Shown: one piece after another, positions 23,848 to 33,120 of the stretch | Layout: every line of letters starts with the position of its first letter | Numbering within the stretch: the first letter of the stretch is position 1 | DNA from: Natronoglycomyces albus | Lineage (GTDB): Bacteria > Actinomycetota > Actinomycetes > Mycobacteriales > Micromonosporaceae | Length of the DNA: 64,000 nucleotides | Assembly (NCBI RefSeq): GCF_016925535.1 | Contig: NZ_CP070496.1 | Location: 496,001-560,000, forward strand | Direction: 5' to 3' | Notes under the pieces: model-generated | What the model saw: the letters and a program-made list of their open reading frames with translations, nothing else | Told to the model about the DNA's origin: nothing | Databases searched by the model: none | Made by a program: the position numbers and the translations under genes

Positions 23848-26800
23848 ATGCGGTTTGGAGTGCTCGGCCCCATCGCGGTGTGGACGGACACCGGAGACGA
23901 GATTCGCATACCCGAACGCAAACTTCGCCTGCTGCTAGCCGCGCTCCTGTGCGACCCGGGGCACGCCGTCTCCGCGCCGCGACTCTGCCAAGACCTATGG
24001 CCCCACCTGGACCAGCCATTGGCCACCCTGCAAGCCAAAATCTCGACTCTGCGCCGCCTCTTTGAGCGAGCCGAGCCCGGCGGACGAGCCCTTATCGAAC
24101 ACCGGGCCGGGCGCTACCGCCTGGATCTGAGCCGGGCCACCCTGGACCTAGCCGACTTCGTCTCCCTGACCGAACGCGCCCGCTCCCCTTTGGCGGCAAC
24201 GCAGCGCATCGCGCTGCTGGAAGAGGCGTTGCGGCTGCGGCGCGGCGACGCCTATGCCGACGCCGAGACCGAAACCTTCGCGGCCGCGGCCATCAGAGGC
24301 TGGCACGAGCGCGAACTGTCCGCCCGCCTTGCGCTAGCCGCAGCCCGGCTGGACGCGGGCCAACCGCACACCGCCGCCGTCGAACTGGAGAGCCTGGCCG
24401 GGCACCACCGCCTGCACCAAAGGCTGCAAAAGCTACTCATGTTGGCCCTCTACCAGTCGGGCCGCCCCGAGGAAGCATTGCGAACATATGAGGCTCTACG
24501 TCGAGGCCTAGCCGATTCACTCGGGATCGACCCGGAACCCTCGGTGGCCCAACTACACCTAGACATGCTGCGCCAAGCCGACCATCTGCGCGCCGAGGCG
24601 ACACCGCCCCCGGCCGACCTCGCCCCGGTAAGCATGGGGAAGACCATCGGACGCGACCATGACCTGACCCGGCTGCGCGACCTGCTCAAGCAAGGCTCCC
24701 TCATCACGTTGACCGGACCCAGCGGCATCGGAAAGACCCACGTGGCCGCAGCCTTGGCCCAGCTGGTGCGCGACGATTTCCCCTCCAACGGGCGATGGGT
24801 CGAGTTGGCCCAACTGCCACCGCAGGCCAGCGCTGAGGCCATCGCGGGCGATATCGCCGCCCAGCTGGGCCTCAGCGACGCCGCACCGGAGCTAGACACC
24901 GCGACCAACATCGCCGGATCCAGTGCCATCGAACGCCTCCGGACGAACCTTAAAGACAAGTCGCTGCTGCTGGTCCTCGACAATTGCGAGCACGTGGCCG
25001 AGAGCGCGGCGACGGTCGTGGCCGCCCTGTTGCGACAGTGTCCGGGCTTGCGCATCGTCGCCACCAGTCAGGAGCCGTTGCGGGTGCGCGGTGAACAGCG
25101 CTACCCGGTCGGTGGTCTCGACCTGGCTGCCGCAGCGGAGCTGTTGGTCGTGCGAGCTCGCTCCCATGACCCCAATTTCGTGCCCGCCGAAGGCGAGCGG
25201 GAACTCATCGCCCACATCTGCGACCGGCTCGACGGTGTCCCGTTGGCGATCGAGCTGGCCGCCGCCCGCATCCATTCCCTGGGAGCCAAAGATCTGCTGG
25301 CGCGCCTTGATGACCAGCTAGGGCTATTGCGCGGCAACCGCCGCGACGCCCCCAAGCGACAACGGACCTTGTACGCGGCCCTGGCCTGGACCTGGAATCT
25401 GCTCGACGAGGAGCAACAGCGACTATGGAGCCACCTGTCCATCTTCGGCGGCTCGGCGACCCTAGCGGCGATCGAGGCCGTCACCGATGCGGCGGCCGCT
25501 TTGGAGACTCTGGTCGAACGCGGCCTGGTGACCGTGAAGGCCACATTCGAGGCCCGCCGTTACCAGCTACTCAACGCCGTTTCCGCCTTCGGAGCCGAGC
25601 AGCTGACCGCTGAGACCGCGTCCCAATTGGCCGCCCGACACCATCAGTACTATGCGAGCCTCGCCGCCTCGGCACACCGGGCCCTGTTTGGCCCCGAACA
25701 GGCCACCTGGGTGGCCAGGCTCAACAGCGAGGCCGCCAATGTGCGCCAAGCCCTCACCACCGCCCTCGACCAGGACGCCGCCACCGCGATCGCCATGGCC
25801 TGCGACCTGGCCTGGTACTGGTACATCAGTGGACGCATCGACGAAGCACGCCACTGGTTGACCTCGGCGCTCAACCGCAGCGACCCGGCATCCTCCGCGC
25901 GCGCCGCCGCCTGGCTATACGGCATCGAGCAGCGGGTCAACCCCACCAGTGAACCAGCGCCGGAGCTCGATGTCGACGATGAGAGGCTGCTGTGGTTTGC
26001 CCACCTAGCATTGGCGGACACGGGCCGAGGCCGCGACTGGGAGCTTATGGAACGACTGTTGACCTCGGGTGACGACTGGACCAGGGCCGCCACCCTGTGT
26101 ACCCGGGTGGTTCACCGCATCGCCGAGGGGGACATTGTCGCGGCCAGGGACGATGCCGAAAGCGCCGCTAAGCTCTTCGAGGATCTGGAAGACGGGTGGG
26201 GCCTATGCCAGGCCATCGATTGGCAGGCCGAGGCCACCTTGATTCTGGCTCGCTACGAGGAAGCCCGCGAACTCAACGAACGAGGCCTTAACCTGGCCGT
26301 GGAGTTCGGCTTGCCGCTCAAAGTCGCCAACCGGCAATGCGGGCTAGGTCGCGTGGCGCTTCTGAGTGGCGATCTTGGCCAGTCCCGCACCTGGCATCAG
26401 GCCGCGTTGGATACCTCGCGGGACCAGGGCTACGTCAAAGGCGTGGTCTCGGCCCGCATCGGGTTGGGTCTGACCGCCCGCAGGGCCGGGGAGTTGGTCG
26501 AAGCCGAACACCACATGCGGCAAGTTCTGGAATGGAACCGGGACCCGGATTTCGCCGCCGTGCGCACCCTGGCCTTGGCCGAACTGGGGTTCGCCGCTGA
26601 GCAGCGCGGTGACGCGGCCACCGCAGAACGCCTCCACACCGAAGGGCTCACAGTAGCGCGCGCGGCCGGGGACCCGCGTGCCATCGCGCTGGCGCATGAG
26701 GGCTTGGCCGGTGCCTGTTCCCTGGCCGGGCAACGCGACCGTGCTCGCCAACACTTGGAGAAGGCCGCACGACTGCGCGAAGAACTAGGTCTTCCGTTGC

Positions 26801-26862
26801 CTGAGGCCGAACGAGACGACGTGGTGCGCATTGAGCGGCGACTCAGCGGCACCTGTGAATAG
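23848..26862 (+). CDS. SARP/BTAD regulator with NTPase and TPR domains (AfsR-like)
   Basis: Transcription regulator of 1004 aa. ATG at 23848 opens the winged helix (MRFGVLGPIAVW..LRLLLAALLC), residues 1-90. The bacterial transcriptional activator domain follows (about 95-245, ending SLGIDPEPSVAQLH). Then comes a STAND-type NTPase with Walker A GPSGIGKTH (about 291) and Walker B LLLVLDNCEHV. The C-terminal 400 residues are TPR-like helical repeats. Such regulators are ATP-dependent activators, often of secondary metabolism. A three-repeat SARP-type operator directly upstream suggests autoregulation and control of the divergent reductase. Confidence 0.9.
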   Translation: MRFGVLGPIAVWTDTGDEIRIPERKLRLLLAALLCDPGHAVSAPRLCQDLWPHLDQPLATLQAKISTLRRLFERAEPGGRALIEHRAGRYRLDLSRATLDLADFVSLTERARSPLAATQRIALLEEALRLRRGDAYADAETETFAAAAIRGWHERELSARLALAAARLDAGQPHTAAVELESLAGHHRLHQRLQKLLMLALYQSGRPEEALRTYEALRRGLADSLGIDPEPSVAQLHLDMLRQADHLRAEATPPPADLAPVSMGKTIGRDHDLTRLRDLLKQGSLITLTGPSGIGKTHVAAALAQLVRDDFPSNGRWVELAQLPPQASAEAIAGDIAAQLGLSDAAPELDTATNIAGSSAIERLRTNLKDKSLLLVLDNCEHVAESAATVVAALLRQCPGLRIVATSQEPLRVRGEQRYPVGGLDLAAAAELLVVRARSHDPNFVPAEGERELIAHICDRLDGVPLAIELAAARIHSLGAKDLLARLDDQLGLLRGNRRDAPKRQRTLYAALAWTWNLLDEEQQRLWSHLSIFGGSATLAAIEAVTDAAAALETLVERGLVTVKATFEARRYQLLNAVSAFGAEQLTAETASQLAARHHQYYASLAASAHRALFGPEQATWVARLNSEAANVRQALTTALDQDAATAIAMACDLAWYWYISGRIDEARHWLTSALNRSDPASSARAAAWLYGIEQRVNPTSEPAPELDVDDERLLWFAHLALADTGRGRDWELMERLLTSGDDWTRAATLCTRVVHRIAEGDIVAARDDAESAAKLFEDLEDGWGLCQAIDWQAEATLILARYEEARELNERGLNLAVEFGLPLKVANRQCGLGRVALLSGDLGQSRTWHQAALDTSRDQGYVKGVVSARIGLGLTARRAGELVEAEHHMRQVLEWNRDPDFAAVRTLALAELGFAAEQRGDAATAERLHTEGLTVARAAGDPRAIALAHEGLAGACSLAGQRDRARQHLEKAARLREELGLPLPEAERDDVVRIERRLSGTCE

Positions 26863-26888
26863 ACACAGCCTCACGCAAGACCGTCACC

Positions 26889-26912
26889 GGCGATGGCCGA
26901 CCGGCCATCGCC
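26889..26912. terminator. Bidirectional terminator hairpin
   Basis: GGCGATGGCC / GGCCATCGCC, 10-bp stem with a 4-nt loop, between the convergent SARP and lipoprotein genes. Confidence 0.8.
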
Positions 26913-26920
26913 AGCCGTGA

Positions 26921-27559
26921 TTAGGTCCGGGTGGAGGTGTCGTCCTCCGCATCGGTATCGGAGTCCTCGGCACTGATCGGGCCTTCCTCGCCCAGCTCCA
27001 AACATCCGAAATGGTTATCGGGGTCGTAGGGGCCAGAGTCAGGCAGGCCATACAGCGGAGCGTCGAGCTCTTGCCTGGTCGGGTCGTCGACCTCGAAATC
27101 ACCCACCACGGAGAAACGAGTGAAGACGTCGTCTTGCACGTCGCACAGCGTAATCCGGGCCTCATAGGGTTCGTCCACGCACTCGGGCATACACCACAGG
27201 CCCGAGACGGTGCCAATGGCGACGGCCCGATCGGGACCCCAGATGTACCACTCCATGTTGTCGGCATTCGAATTCTCTTGCAACATCATCGATTCGGGAG
27301 TCTGCACCAACTCATCGGGAATCGGGTCTTCCATATGAATGAGGTGCGCGTACACGTCGTGGACCTCTAGTTCGTCCGGGAGACCCTGGGTCAAGTCATC
27401 CGGTGCGGCGTCCTCATTGGAGTCGTCATCCTCCGTTGGTGCTTCGGCGGTCGGGGTCGCTTCGTCCTCCGGGGCCGCGTCGTCGCCGGTACCGCAAGCG
27501 GCAAGGAGGAGAGCGCTGGCCGCCCCTGCGGCCATGAGCGTCATTCGAGTTAGTTTCAT
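26921..27559 (-). CDS. Putative lipoprotein, unknown function
   Basis: Predicted lipoprotein of 212 aa. ATG at 27559 gives MKLTRMTLMAAGAASALLLA followed by the lipobox Cys (LLLAAC). An acidic Glu/Asp/Thr linker (about residues 25-60) leads to a compact domain with several Cys (WCMPECVDEPYEARITLCDV) that may form disulfides outside the cell. No family recognised. The longer frame to 27598 is rejected because it would place residues before the signal peptide. Confidence 0.78.
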   Translation of the reverse strand: MKLTRMTLMAAGAASALLLAACGTGDDAAPEDEATPTAEAPTEDDDSNEDAAPDDLTQGLPDELEVHDVYAHLIHMEDPIPDELVQTPESMMLQENSNADNMEWYIWGPDRAVAIGTVSGLWCMPECVDEPYEARITLCDVQDDVFTRFSVVGDFEVDDPTRQELDAPLYGLPDSGPYDPDNHFGCLELGEEGPISAEDSDTDAEDDTSTRT

Positions 27560-27580
27560 GTCCCCACGATATGTCATGAG

Positions 27581-27612
27581 CACGCAGGCGCAACCCAACT
27601 TGCGCCTGCGTG
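27581..27612 (-). terminator. Terminator-like hairpin after WXG-like gene
   Basis: CACGCAGGCGCAA / TTGCGCCTGCGTG, 13-bp perfect stem with a 6-nt loop, 36 bp after the end of the gene at 27649-28833. No U-run. Confidence 0.7.
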
Positions 27613-27648
27613 AAGCACTACGGTTCCCTCAACCCAGCCTGACAAGAC

Positions 27649-28833
27649 TCAGCGAGTGTCAAGATAGTCGCCCCAACCTGAGGTGAATTCCTTGCCCTTC
27701 TTAAGCTGCTCCTTCTCTTCCTTGGTCATCTTGTTGTCGTCGCCATCTGTCAGGCTCCGATAACCTTCGTAGCCCGTCACAAGGTCGCCCGTGGCGTCGA
27801 AGGCGAAGCCAGCGGCCGCCTCGCCAAATGTTCCATCGTGCTCAAACGCGGTGACCAAATGTTTACCGACGTTGTAGGAGGAGGTAAGGATGTCCATGAC
27901 CGGCTTAACGTTTTGCAGCACCTTTATGACGGTGTTGAAGATCTGCACCGCAACTTGAAAGACCTGCGAAACCTGCAACTTGAACTTGATGAACGCGATG
28001 ATCCTCCTGGCCACCGACACAACCGTGGTGGCGATTTGCGTGGCTATGGTGCCACCAAAGGTCACCGCCGAAGCGGCCATCGAAATAAGCCACTGAGTCG
28101 CCTGCGCAGCCAGAAAGTCCGAAAGTTCCTTAAGCACGTAGGCATAGGCGTTTTGAGCCAGCTTGGCGGCAGCGTCGAGCAATTCCTTCACAACCCGGCA
28201 CGCCAGCGCCGCGACCCGAATAAAACCGTACTGCTCATTAATCCGCAGACGAGCCATATCGGCATCGTCGCCCTGCCATTGGCCAAGCGGCCCCTCGACT
28301 CTCGTGCGAAGGTTGTCGGCGATTCCGAGGAACTCCTGTCCAGCGGCTTCCCACATGCTTCCGGATGTCTTGAGGCGATCCTCGTTGCCCAGGAATAGGC
28401 CGACCAAGTCCTCCAGCGGCTTGACTAGGTTTACCAGAATGTCGAGCCCGAGCTGGATGAGCCAGCTAATCGGGTTCTCAAAGATCTTTTCCAGTCCCTT
28501 GATCAAACTTTCGGCAGAGTCGAGAACCTCACCGACGTTGCCGCCCAAACTCAAGAGAGTCTCCAGGTCGAAGCCTTCGTCATACAACTTCTTCCCGTCG
28601 GCGTAACCCCCCTCGAACCCATCGGCGATTTTCCCCATGTGCTGGGTGCCGTCGTGGAGCGTCGTGCCATCCGAAGTCTTGGGAGGGCTCTTAAACACAT
28701 CATCTTTAATCGACTCGTAGACCGAATCTTGGCTTCCTCCCAAGAGGCTGCCATCTTCGTAGCGGAACATGTCCGACTGAGACGGTCCATCCTCTTGCAG
28801 CCGACCAAGATTTCTCTCTTCTGCTTCGGACAT
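27649..28833 (-). CDS. WXG100-like long helical protein, paralogue
   Basis: Protein of 394 aa, helical, without a signal peptide. From about residue 115 it aligns with the protein at 10291-11502: NPISWLIQLGLDILVNLVKPL against DPIKYLVGAGLDFLITLIQPL, the WXG-type turn GQWQGDDAD against TDWEGADGE, and a shared hydrophobic region with FGGTIATQIATT against MGGSTATAMVFS. The N-terminal 110 residues are unrelated (acidic, Gly-rich), and the C-terminal 40 are basic. ATG follows AAAGGA. Likely a type VII-type substrate or cell-surface protein; no effector domain seen. Confidence 0.65.
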   Translation of the reverse strand: MSEAEERNLGRLQEDGPSQSDMFRYEDGSLLGGSQDSVYESIKDDVFKSPPKTSDGTTLHDGTQHMGKIADGFEGGYADGKKLYDEGFDLETLLSLGGNVGEVLDSAESLIKGLEKIFENPISWLIQLGLDILVNLVKPLEDLVGLFLGNEDRLKTSGSMWEAAGQEFLGIADNLRTRVEGPLGQWQGDDADMARLRINEQYGFIRVAALACRVVKELLDAAAKLAQNAYAYVLKELSDFLAAQATQWLISMAASAVTFGGTIATQIATTVVSVARRIIAFIKFKLQVSQVFQVAVQIFNTVIKVLQNVKPVMDILTSSYNVGKHLVTAFEHDGTFGEAAAGFAFDATGDLVTGYEGYRSLTDGDDNKMTKEEKEQLKKGKEFTSGWGDYLDTR

Positions 28834-28874
28834 TGCCGATTCCTTTCAAAAAGTCTGGTTCCTCAGAGCCCTAA

Positions 28875-29036
28875 GAGCTCCTATCAGGTTTCTCTTCCTA
28901 CTGCGGTGGAGTGATGTCGCGCCTGGCCGCGTTGTCGGCCCTTGCCCATACCCGCTGGGTATGAACAAGCACCTCCGCCTCCCCACGCACTGACAGCACA
29001 CCATCCTCGCCACGGAAACAAACCTGATAGGAGCTC
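28875..29036. mobile_element. Repeat B (162-bp MITE-like element), copy 1
   Basis: Exactly 162 bp with imperfect terminal inverted repeats (GAGCTCCTATCAGGTTT... at both ends, about 23 bp) and a 3-bp direct repeat TAA on each side (28872-28874, 29037-29039). It contains an inner palindrome CATACCC-GC-TGGGTATG. No coding capacity. Copy 2 at 59234-59395 is the same length, in opposite orientation and more than 90 percent identical. A TTA/TAA target and GA-start ends suggest mobilisation by an IS5-superfamily transposase not present here. Confidence 0.85.
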
Positions 29037-29091
29037 TAAGCAGCCCTTATGTCATCAAGGACGGGTTTCTGGCCACGCCGAAAACGCAGGT

Positions 29092-29182
29092 GAGGCCTAT
29101 GCGAAGGTGCACATTCACAGCCGCAGGAGGCGACGTTGACGCTCCGCGACGAGCCGACGAGAACGCTGAAAGTGCAAGCCTC
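29092..29182. repeat. Repeat A, diverged copy
   Basis: Starts GAGGCCTATGCGAAGGTG, contains CCGCAGGAGGCGACGTTGACG and CGAGCCGACGAGAACGCTGA, and ends AGTGCAAGCCTC with part of the right end deleted. It lies 55 bp from repeat B copy 1. Confidence 0.7.
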
Positions 29183-29250
29183 AGTGGCGCGAATGTGAGT
29201 AGGGCAGGCCGACCTACCGGCGGTCACTGAACCGAAGCTAGGAGCAGCCT

Positions 29251-29598
29251 CTAGCCAGGTGGTGGCTGGTAGGAGTCGGCAACCTCGGTGGCGTCGCCCA
29301 ACTGATCGAACGCCCGGGCAATGTCGGCCTCGTTTGCTTCGATCTCTTCGGCCTCGTTTGCGATGCGATCAGCGCTGGCGGTTAGAGACTCAGGCAATTG
29401 ACCGATCATGTCCCGGATGATGGTGGTTCCAGGGAAGTAAATGCTGGCAAAGAGCGCACCTGGCACTCCCCACATTGTCCAGTCGGGGTCAGCGTCTTCG
29501 AGATAGCTAAGAGTGCTTTCCGTGAGATCAGCCGTTTGCCTCAACGATTCAGCTAGCTGGGCGAGCTGTTCGCAGCTGACTTCAATGGATTCGGACAT
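29251..29598 (-). CDS. Short WXG100-like protein
   Basis: Protein of 115 aa in the WXG100 size range. A first helix (LAQLAESLRQTADLTESTL) is followed by WTMWGVPGALFASIYFPG at the turn and a long second helix (ADRIANEAEEIEANEADIARAFDQL). It matches the first 110 residues of the protein at 10291-11502. ESX substrates of this size are exported as helical hairpin dimers; here the turn is WGxPG rather than plain WXG. ATG follows AGGAAA. No ESX secretion gene is nearby. Confidence 0.7.
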   Translation of the reverse strand: MSESIEVSCEQLAQLAESLRQTADLTESTLSYLEDADPDWTMWGVPGALFASIYFPGTTIIRDMIGQLPESLTASADRIANEAEEIEANEADIARAFDQLGDATEVADSYQPPPG

Positions 29599-29960
29599 GG
29601 ATTTTCCTGCCTTCGGCGTCTCCGCCGGTCATCATCGGCCTTAGGGGAGGGCGTCAGTCATGGTTGTTTGCTGGCGATACGCATAGATGCGTTATGGACA
29701 GTCTATACTGGCCAGTCAAATTAGACGTACCCTCTGAGCTGGAAAGACATTCAGTCCAAAGTATTGTGTTGATCACATTTGACTCAGGTGTTCCCTCTGG
29801 TACTTGGCGGCGCGGTGACCGTTTCAGAGCTTTCAAGCGGCCATATCGATCATGCAGGGAACCGGAGGCATGTGCGGGGCACGGTATCCTCCGGTGAGTC
29901 CGTGGCTGACCTCAACCTGGTCGGCAGTTACGAGTTGTGGCCGATGTGAGGTGGCGAAGA
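29599..29960. other. 362-bp divergent spacer
   Basis: No gene supported. It must hold promoters for the divergent genes. A short symmetric stretch ATACGCATAGATGCGTTAT lies around 29678-29696. No further structure is convincing. Confidence 0.4.
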
Positions 29961-30821
29961 ATGGGAACCGACAGCCCCCTGGCGCATATTGCCTTGGGTG
30001 AACAATTGGCCAACGTGTCATTTGGATGGGTGCTGTATATAACCGTGGCGGCAGCGGTGCTGGGATTCGTCTTCTACCGTCGGGGGGCAGCAGCGCGGGA
30101 ACGCAACGGGCGGTACCGCACCTACGCGGAAAAATATCGCCTCACCTATTGGCCGCGTGACTTTGGAATGTTGGGATTTTCCAAGGTCAGCCCCTTTGGC
30201 GTAGGGGGGAACCGCTTGGCCCGCTTTGTTTTTGAAGGTCCCTACCACGACACCGAACTGGTCACGTTCGAATACAGCTACCAGCCGCGAGCGCTGAGCA
30301 TGCGGAAACGACAGGGCCCCAATAATTCACAGAAGGAACGGTTCCAGGTGGTGGCGCTGCGGCTGCCGCACACGTGTCCATTCCTCCAGTTGAGCCCCAA
30401 CGACGGCTTGGAAGACAACACCACGGTCGTGGAAGATCTCAGCAACGCGCTTGAAAATGTGCTGCCCGCCGATGTCAACCGCGACCTGCGCGACTGGTTG
30501 GACCGCAAAGTCGGCTCCATCCTCAAGCCAGGCAAAGGCAAGAACGAACTCGCCTTTGACAATCCGGTCTTTGACTATCAGTTCAATGTGACCTCGCCCG
30601 ATGCCCGGTTCGCCGAGCATGTGCTGACCGAGGAACTGATGCAATGGCTGCTCGAACAGGACAAGGCGCTCAGGCAAGTTATCCGCATAGAGGGCAACTG
30701 GTTGATGACCTTCGTCAACAGCGACTTCCGACTCAAGCCGATCCGCCCCAACGCGCGTTTCCTGCACGAGTTGATCGCGCACATGCCCGAACAGATGCGA
30801 ACCAGCCCCCAACGCGCCTAG
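29961..30821 (+). CDS. Membrane-anchored hypothetical protein
   Basis: Protein of 286 aa, not recognised. One membrane segment (about residues 22-39, WVLYITVAAAVLGFVFY) near the N-terminus is followed by a basic stretch and a soluble alpha/beta domain (FEGPYHDTELVTFEYSYQ..LAFDNPVFDYQFNVTS..). ATG at 29961 is chosen; GTG at 29937 is an in-frame alternative with weaker spacing. It is transcribed alone. A cytoplasmic domain tethered to the membrane is the likeliest topology. Confidence 0.7.
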   Translation: MGTDSPLAHIALGEQLANVSFGWVLYITVAAAVLGFVFYRRGAAARERNGRYRTYAEKYRLTYWPRDFGMLGFSKVSPFGVGGNRLARFVFEGPYHDTELVTFEYSYQPRALSMRKRQGPNNSQKERFQVVALRLPHTCPFLQLSPNDGLEDNTTVVEDLSNALENVLPADVNRDLRDWLDRKVGSILKPGKGKNELAFDNPVFDYQFNVTSPDARFAEHVLTEELMQWLLEQDKALRQVIRIEGNWLMTFVNSDFRLKPIRPNARFLHELIAHMPEQMRTSPQRA

Positions 30822-30941
30822 GGCGTACGCGAGAAACGCCTTCGTCTGAGGCCTCCTCAGCCCCCTCGAACCGCGACGAGGCCAAAAGTGGGGGCCAACT
30901 CCAGAAGTCGACCCCCGCCCCGCATCCATCGGCCAGAGGCG

Positions 30942-32720
30942 CTATTCCTGGTCAGCCTCAGTATCGAGGATGCCCCACTGCGCGATATTGGACATGCCGC
31001 GCTGCGAGGAGGCCCAGTTGTCACGCACGTTGATCAGGCTCTCGTGCGCCATGATCAGCGAAGGCGTGTCAAACAGCGGCAACACATAGGCCTCGGCCAC
31101 GACTGCCTCCACTGAGGCATTGACCCGCGCAGCGGCCTCATCCATGTCGGTGGTCTGCTTGATGGTGCCCAAGAGCTCGTCGAGATCATCGTTATTCAAC
31201 CCGCCCCAGTTGGACCCGGACGTGGAGTGCCAATGCTGGATCGGGTAATTGGTGAATGCCGGGGTGGCCGACCAGCCGTAGACGATCATGTCGTAATTGC
31301 CCTCGGCCAAGACATCGGCCAGATCGCCGCTGGGGTAGCCCACCAGGCTGACACCCAAACCGATTTGCGCCAGATCATGTTGGGAAAACTCGCCCACGGC
31401 CTGGCGATTGGCATTTCCGTTCATCACCGAGAAAGTCACCTCGACGAGCTCACCCTCTTCGGTGAGAAGGCGATCATTGTGGTCCCAGGTGTAACCGGCC
31501 TCGGCGAGAATCTCCCGGGCGGCCTCATAGTCGCCCGAACCCTGACCGGTCTCACTGATGTGGTCGACGTGGTACTCGGAGTCCACCGAAAACGTGTGGT
31601 TGGTGCGCTTCTTCACGTCGTCAACGTCCATCACCAAACCATGCGTGCGCTCAATGAGCGTGTCCACATTGATCGCGGTAAAGATGGCCTGGCGAAGCGC
31701 CAGGTCTTGCAGGAACTCATTTTGCACGTTCAGGTCGATATGCTCCCAACTAGGGCCATCGCCCAGCGCGTAGCGCACCTCGTCCATCGACTCCAGTTGC
31801 ACGATGGCGTCCGGGTCGAAATTGGCTGGCGTCGCGCCATGAACAGATCCTTGCCGCAGTTCGGTAATCAACGAGTCAAAGTCGTCAATGACCTGGAACG
31901 TCACCGAATCAAGCGTGACCTCGGCCGAACCGGCCCACTCCGGATTAGGCTCCATCATCACGAAGTCACCCTCCACAGCGTCGGTGATGCGGTAGGGCCC
32001 CGCCGTCCACTCCGGCACCGTCGTCAAGAAGTGCTGCATGGCCTCCCCCATGTGTTCGGGGTCGCTCTTCCAATCCGTGAAACCATGCTCTTCGGCCTGA
32101 TGCGCCGGATGCGACAGCACTTCCTGGAACTCCCACTCCGGGTCGATAAAACCATCGACCAAAGTGATGACGACGCCGTGATCCCCATCGGCCTCAATCG
32201 AGTCGATGGACGAGAAAAAGGCCGGAGCCGGAGAGTTGCAACCCTCGTCGCACAGGGAGGAGTCACCAGCGCGGGCATACCAGTTGAAAATAAAGTCATC
32301 GACATTGATGTTCACCCCGTCGCCCCAGGTGGCATCCGGGTTCAACTCATAGCGCACCCGCATGGGGTCCTCACCGATCAGCTCAGCCCGGTCGGCGAAC
32401 ACCCCATCGTTGAACTCCCATTCGCCCACCTGATTGAAGATTCCCGACGTGGGATAGATACCGCCCATCGCCTGCCGCTGATAAGTGCTGCGGCTATCGG
32501 CGTGCGCCTCGGACCACCCCGACCACTGGGCATCCATGGCCCACACGATATCCCCACCATCGATGCGAGGCCCGGAATTACATTCCAGGGGATGTTCGAT
32601 GCACTCCTCGAATCCAGCCCCCCGGTATTGGCCGTCGGTGCCGCCGACCACACAGGCACTCAAAGCCATCGCCGAAGCCGCGAGTACGCCTAGAGGCAGT
32701 GAGAACTTACGTATGCGCAT
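30942..32720 (-). CDS. Peptide-type ABC transporter substrate-binding lipoprotein
   Basis: Extracellular solute-binding protein of family 5 (DppA/OppA type), 592 aa. ATG at 32720 follows GGAGG and gives a signal peptide with the lipobox LSAC (Cys23). The body has the family layout, with PTSGIFNQVGEW near the start, PNPEWAGSAEVTLDSVTFQVI in the middle and a C-terminal region ending RGMSNIAQWGILD. It would capture an oligopeptide or similar ligand at the cell surface. No permease or ATPase genes for this system are adjacent, so it relies on genes elsewhere or is an orphan receptor. Confidence 0.88.
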   Translation of the reverse strand: MRIRKFSLPLGVLAASAMALSACVVGGTDGQYRGAGFEECIEHPLECNSGPRIDGGDIVWAMDAQWSGWSEAHADSRSTYQRQAMGGIYPTSGIFNQVGEWEFNDGVFADRAELIGEDPMRVRYELNPDATWGDGVNINVDDFIFNWYARAGDSSLCDEGCNSPAPAFFSSIDSIEADGDHGVVITLVDGFIDPEWEFQEVLSHPAHQAEEHGFTDWKSDPEHMGEAMQHFLTTVPEWTAGPYRITDAVEGDFVMMEPNPEWAGSAEVTLDSVTFQVIDDFDSLITELRQGSVHGATPANFDPDAIVQLESMDEVRYALGDGPSWEHIDLNVQNEFLQDLALRQAIFTAINVDTLIERTHGLVMDVDDVKKRTNHTFSVDSEYHVDHISETGQGSGDYEAAREILAEAGYTWDHNDRLLTEEGELVEVTFSVMNGNANRQAVGEFSQHDLAQIGLGVSLVGYPSGDLADVLAEGNYDMIVYGWSATPAFTNYPIQHWHSTSGSNWGGLNNDDLDELLGTIKQTTDMDEAAARVNASVEAVVAEAYVLPLFDTPSLIMAHESLINVRDNWASSQRGMSNIAQWGILDTEADQE

Positions 32721-33120
32721 AGTTTCCTCCACATAGGGCCGGGCGCGACGGGCGCTGAGGACGCCGCGCCACACCCGGCCGTGTTGGAGCACAGCCTGTC
32801 ACATTTGGGGCCAAGTGCCGTAAAACCGGCGCGAACCGGGACTTACTTGTGATGACCCCGTAATGATGTGATCGAAATCCGCCACTGCGCTGCGCCACCG
32901 CCCATCTGCGGGTAAAAGGCCAGCTCGGCACAGGCAGAGAATGAACGAGGCTTGATCCCTTCCCGGACACAGGTCACCCGCGTTGCCCCGTTCGCACCCG
33001 GCGGCGCCCCGCCGCCCCGCTCGGGACCACCAGGGGCCAGACCAGCCCCCACTCCTCTGAGCCCCGACACCCAAAGTGGCCTAGCCAGACTGTCGCTGGT
33101 GGCCCGCCACGCTAAGTGAT
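32721..33120. other. 400-bp gap, no gene
   Basis: Holds the upstream region of the solute-binding protein gene and the tail of the exporter operon. No reading frame with a ribosome-binding site and no strong terminator were found. Confidence 0.4.

Noticed and set aside
31227-32693. Open frame of 488 codons on the + strand
   Set aside because: Antisense to the solute-binding protein; composition is His/Arg/Val-rich and typical of a frame shadow.
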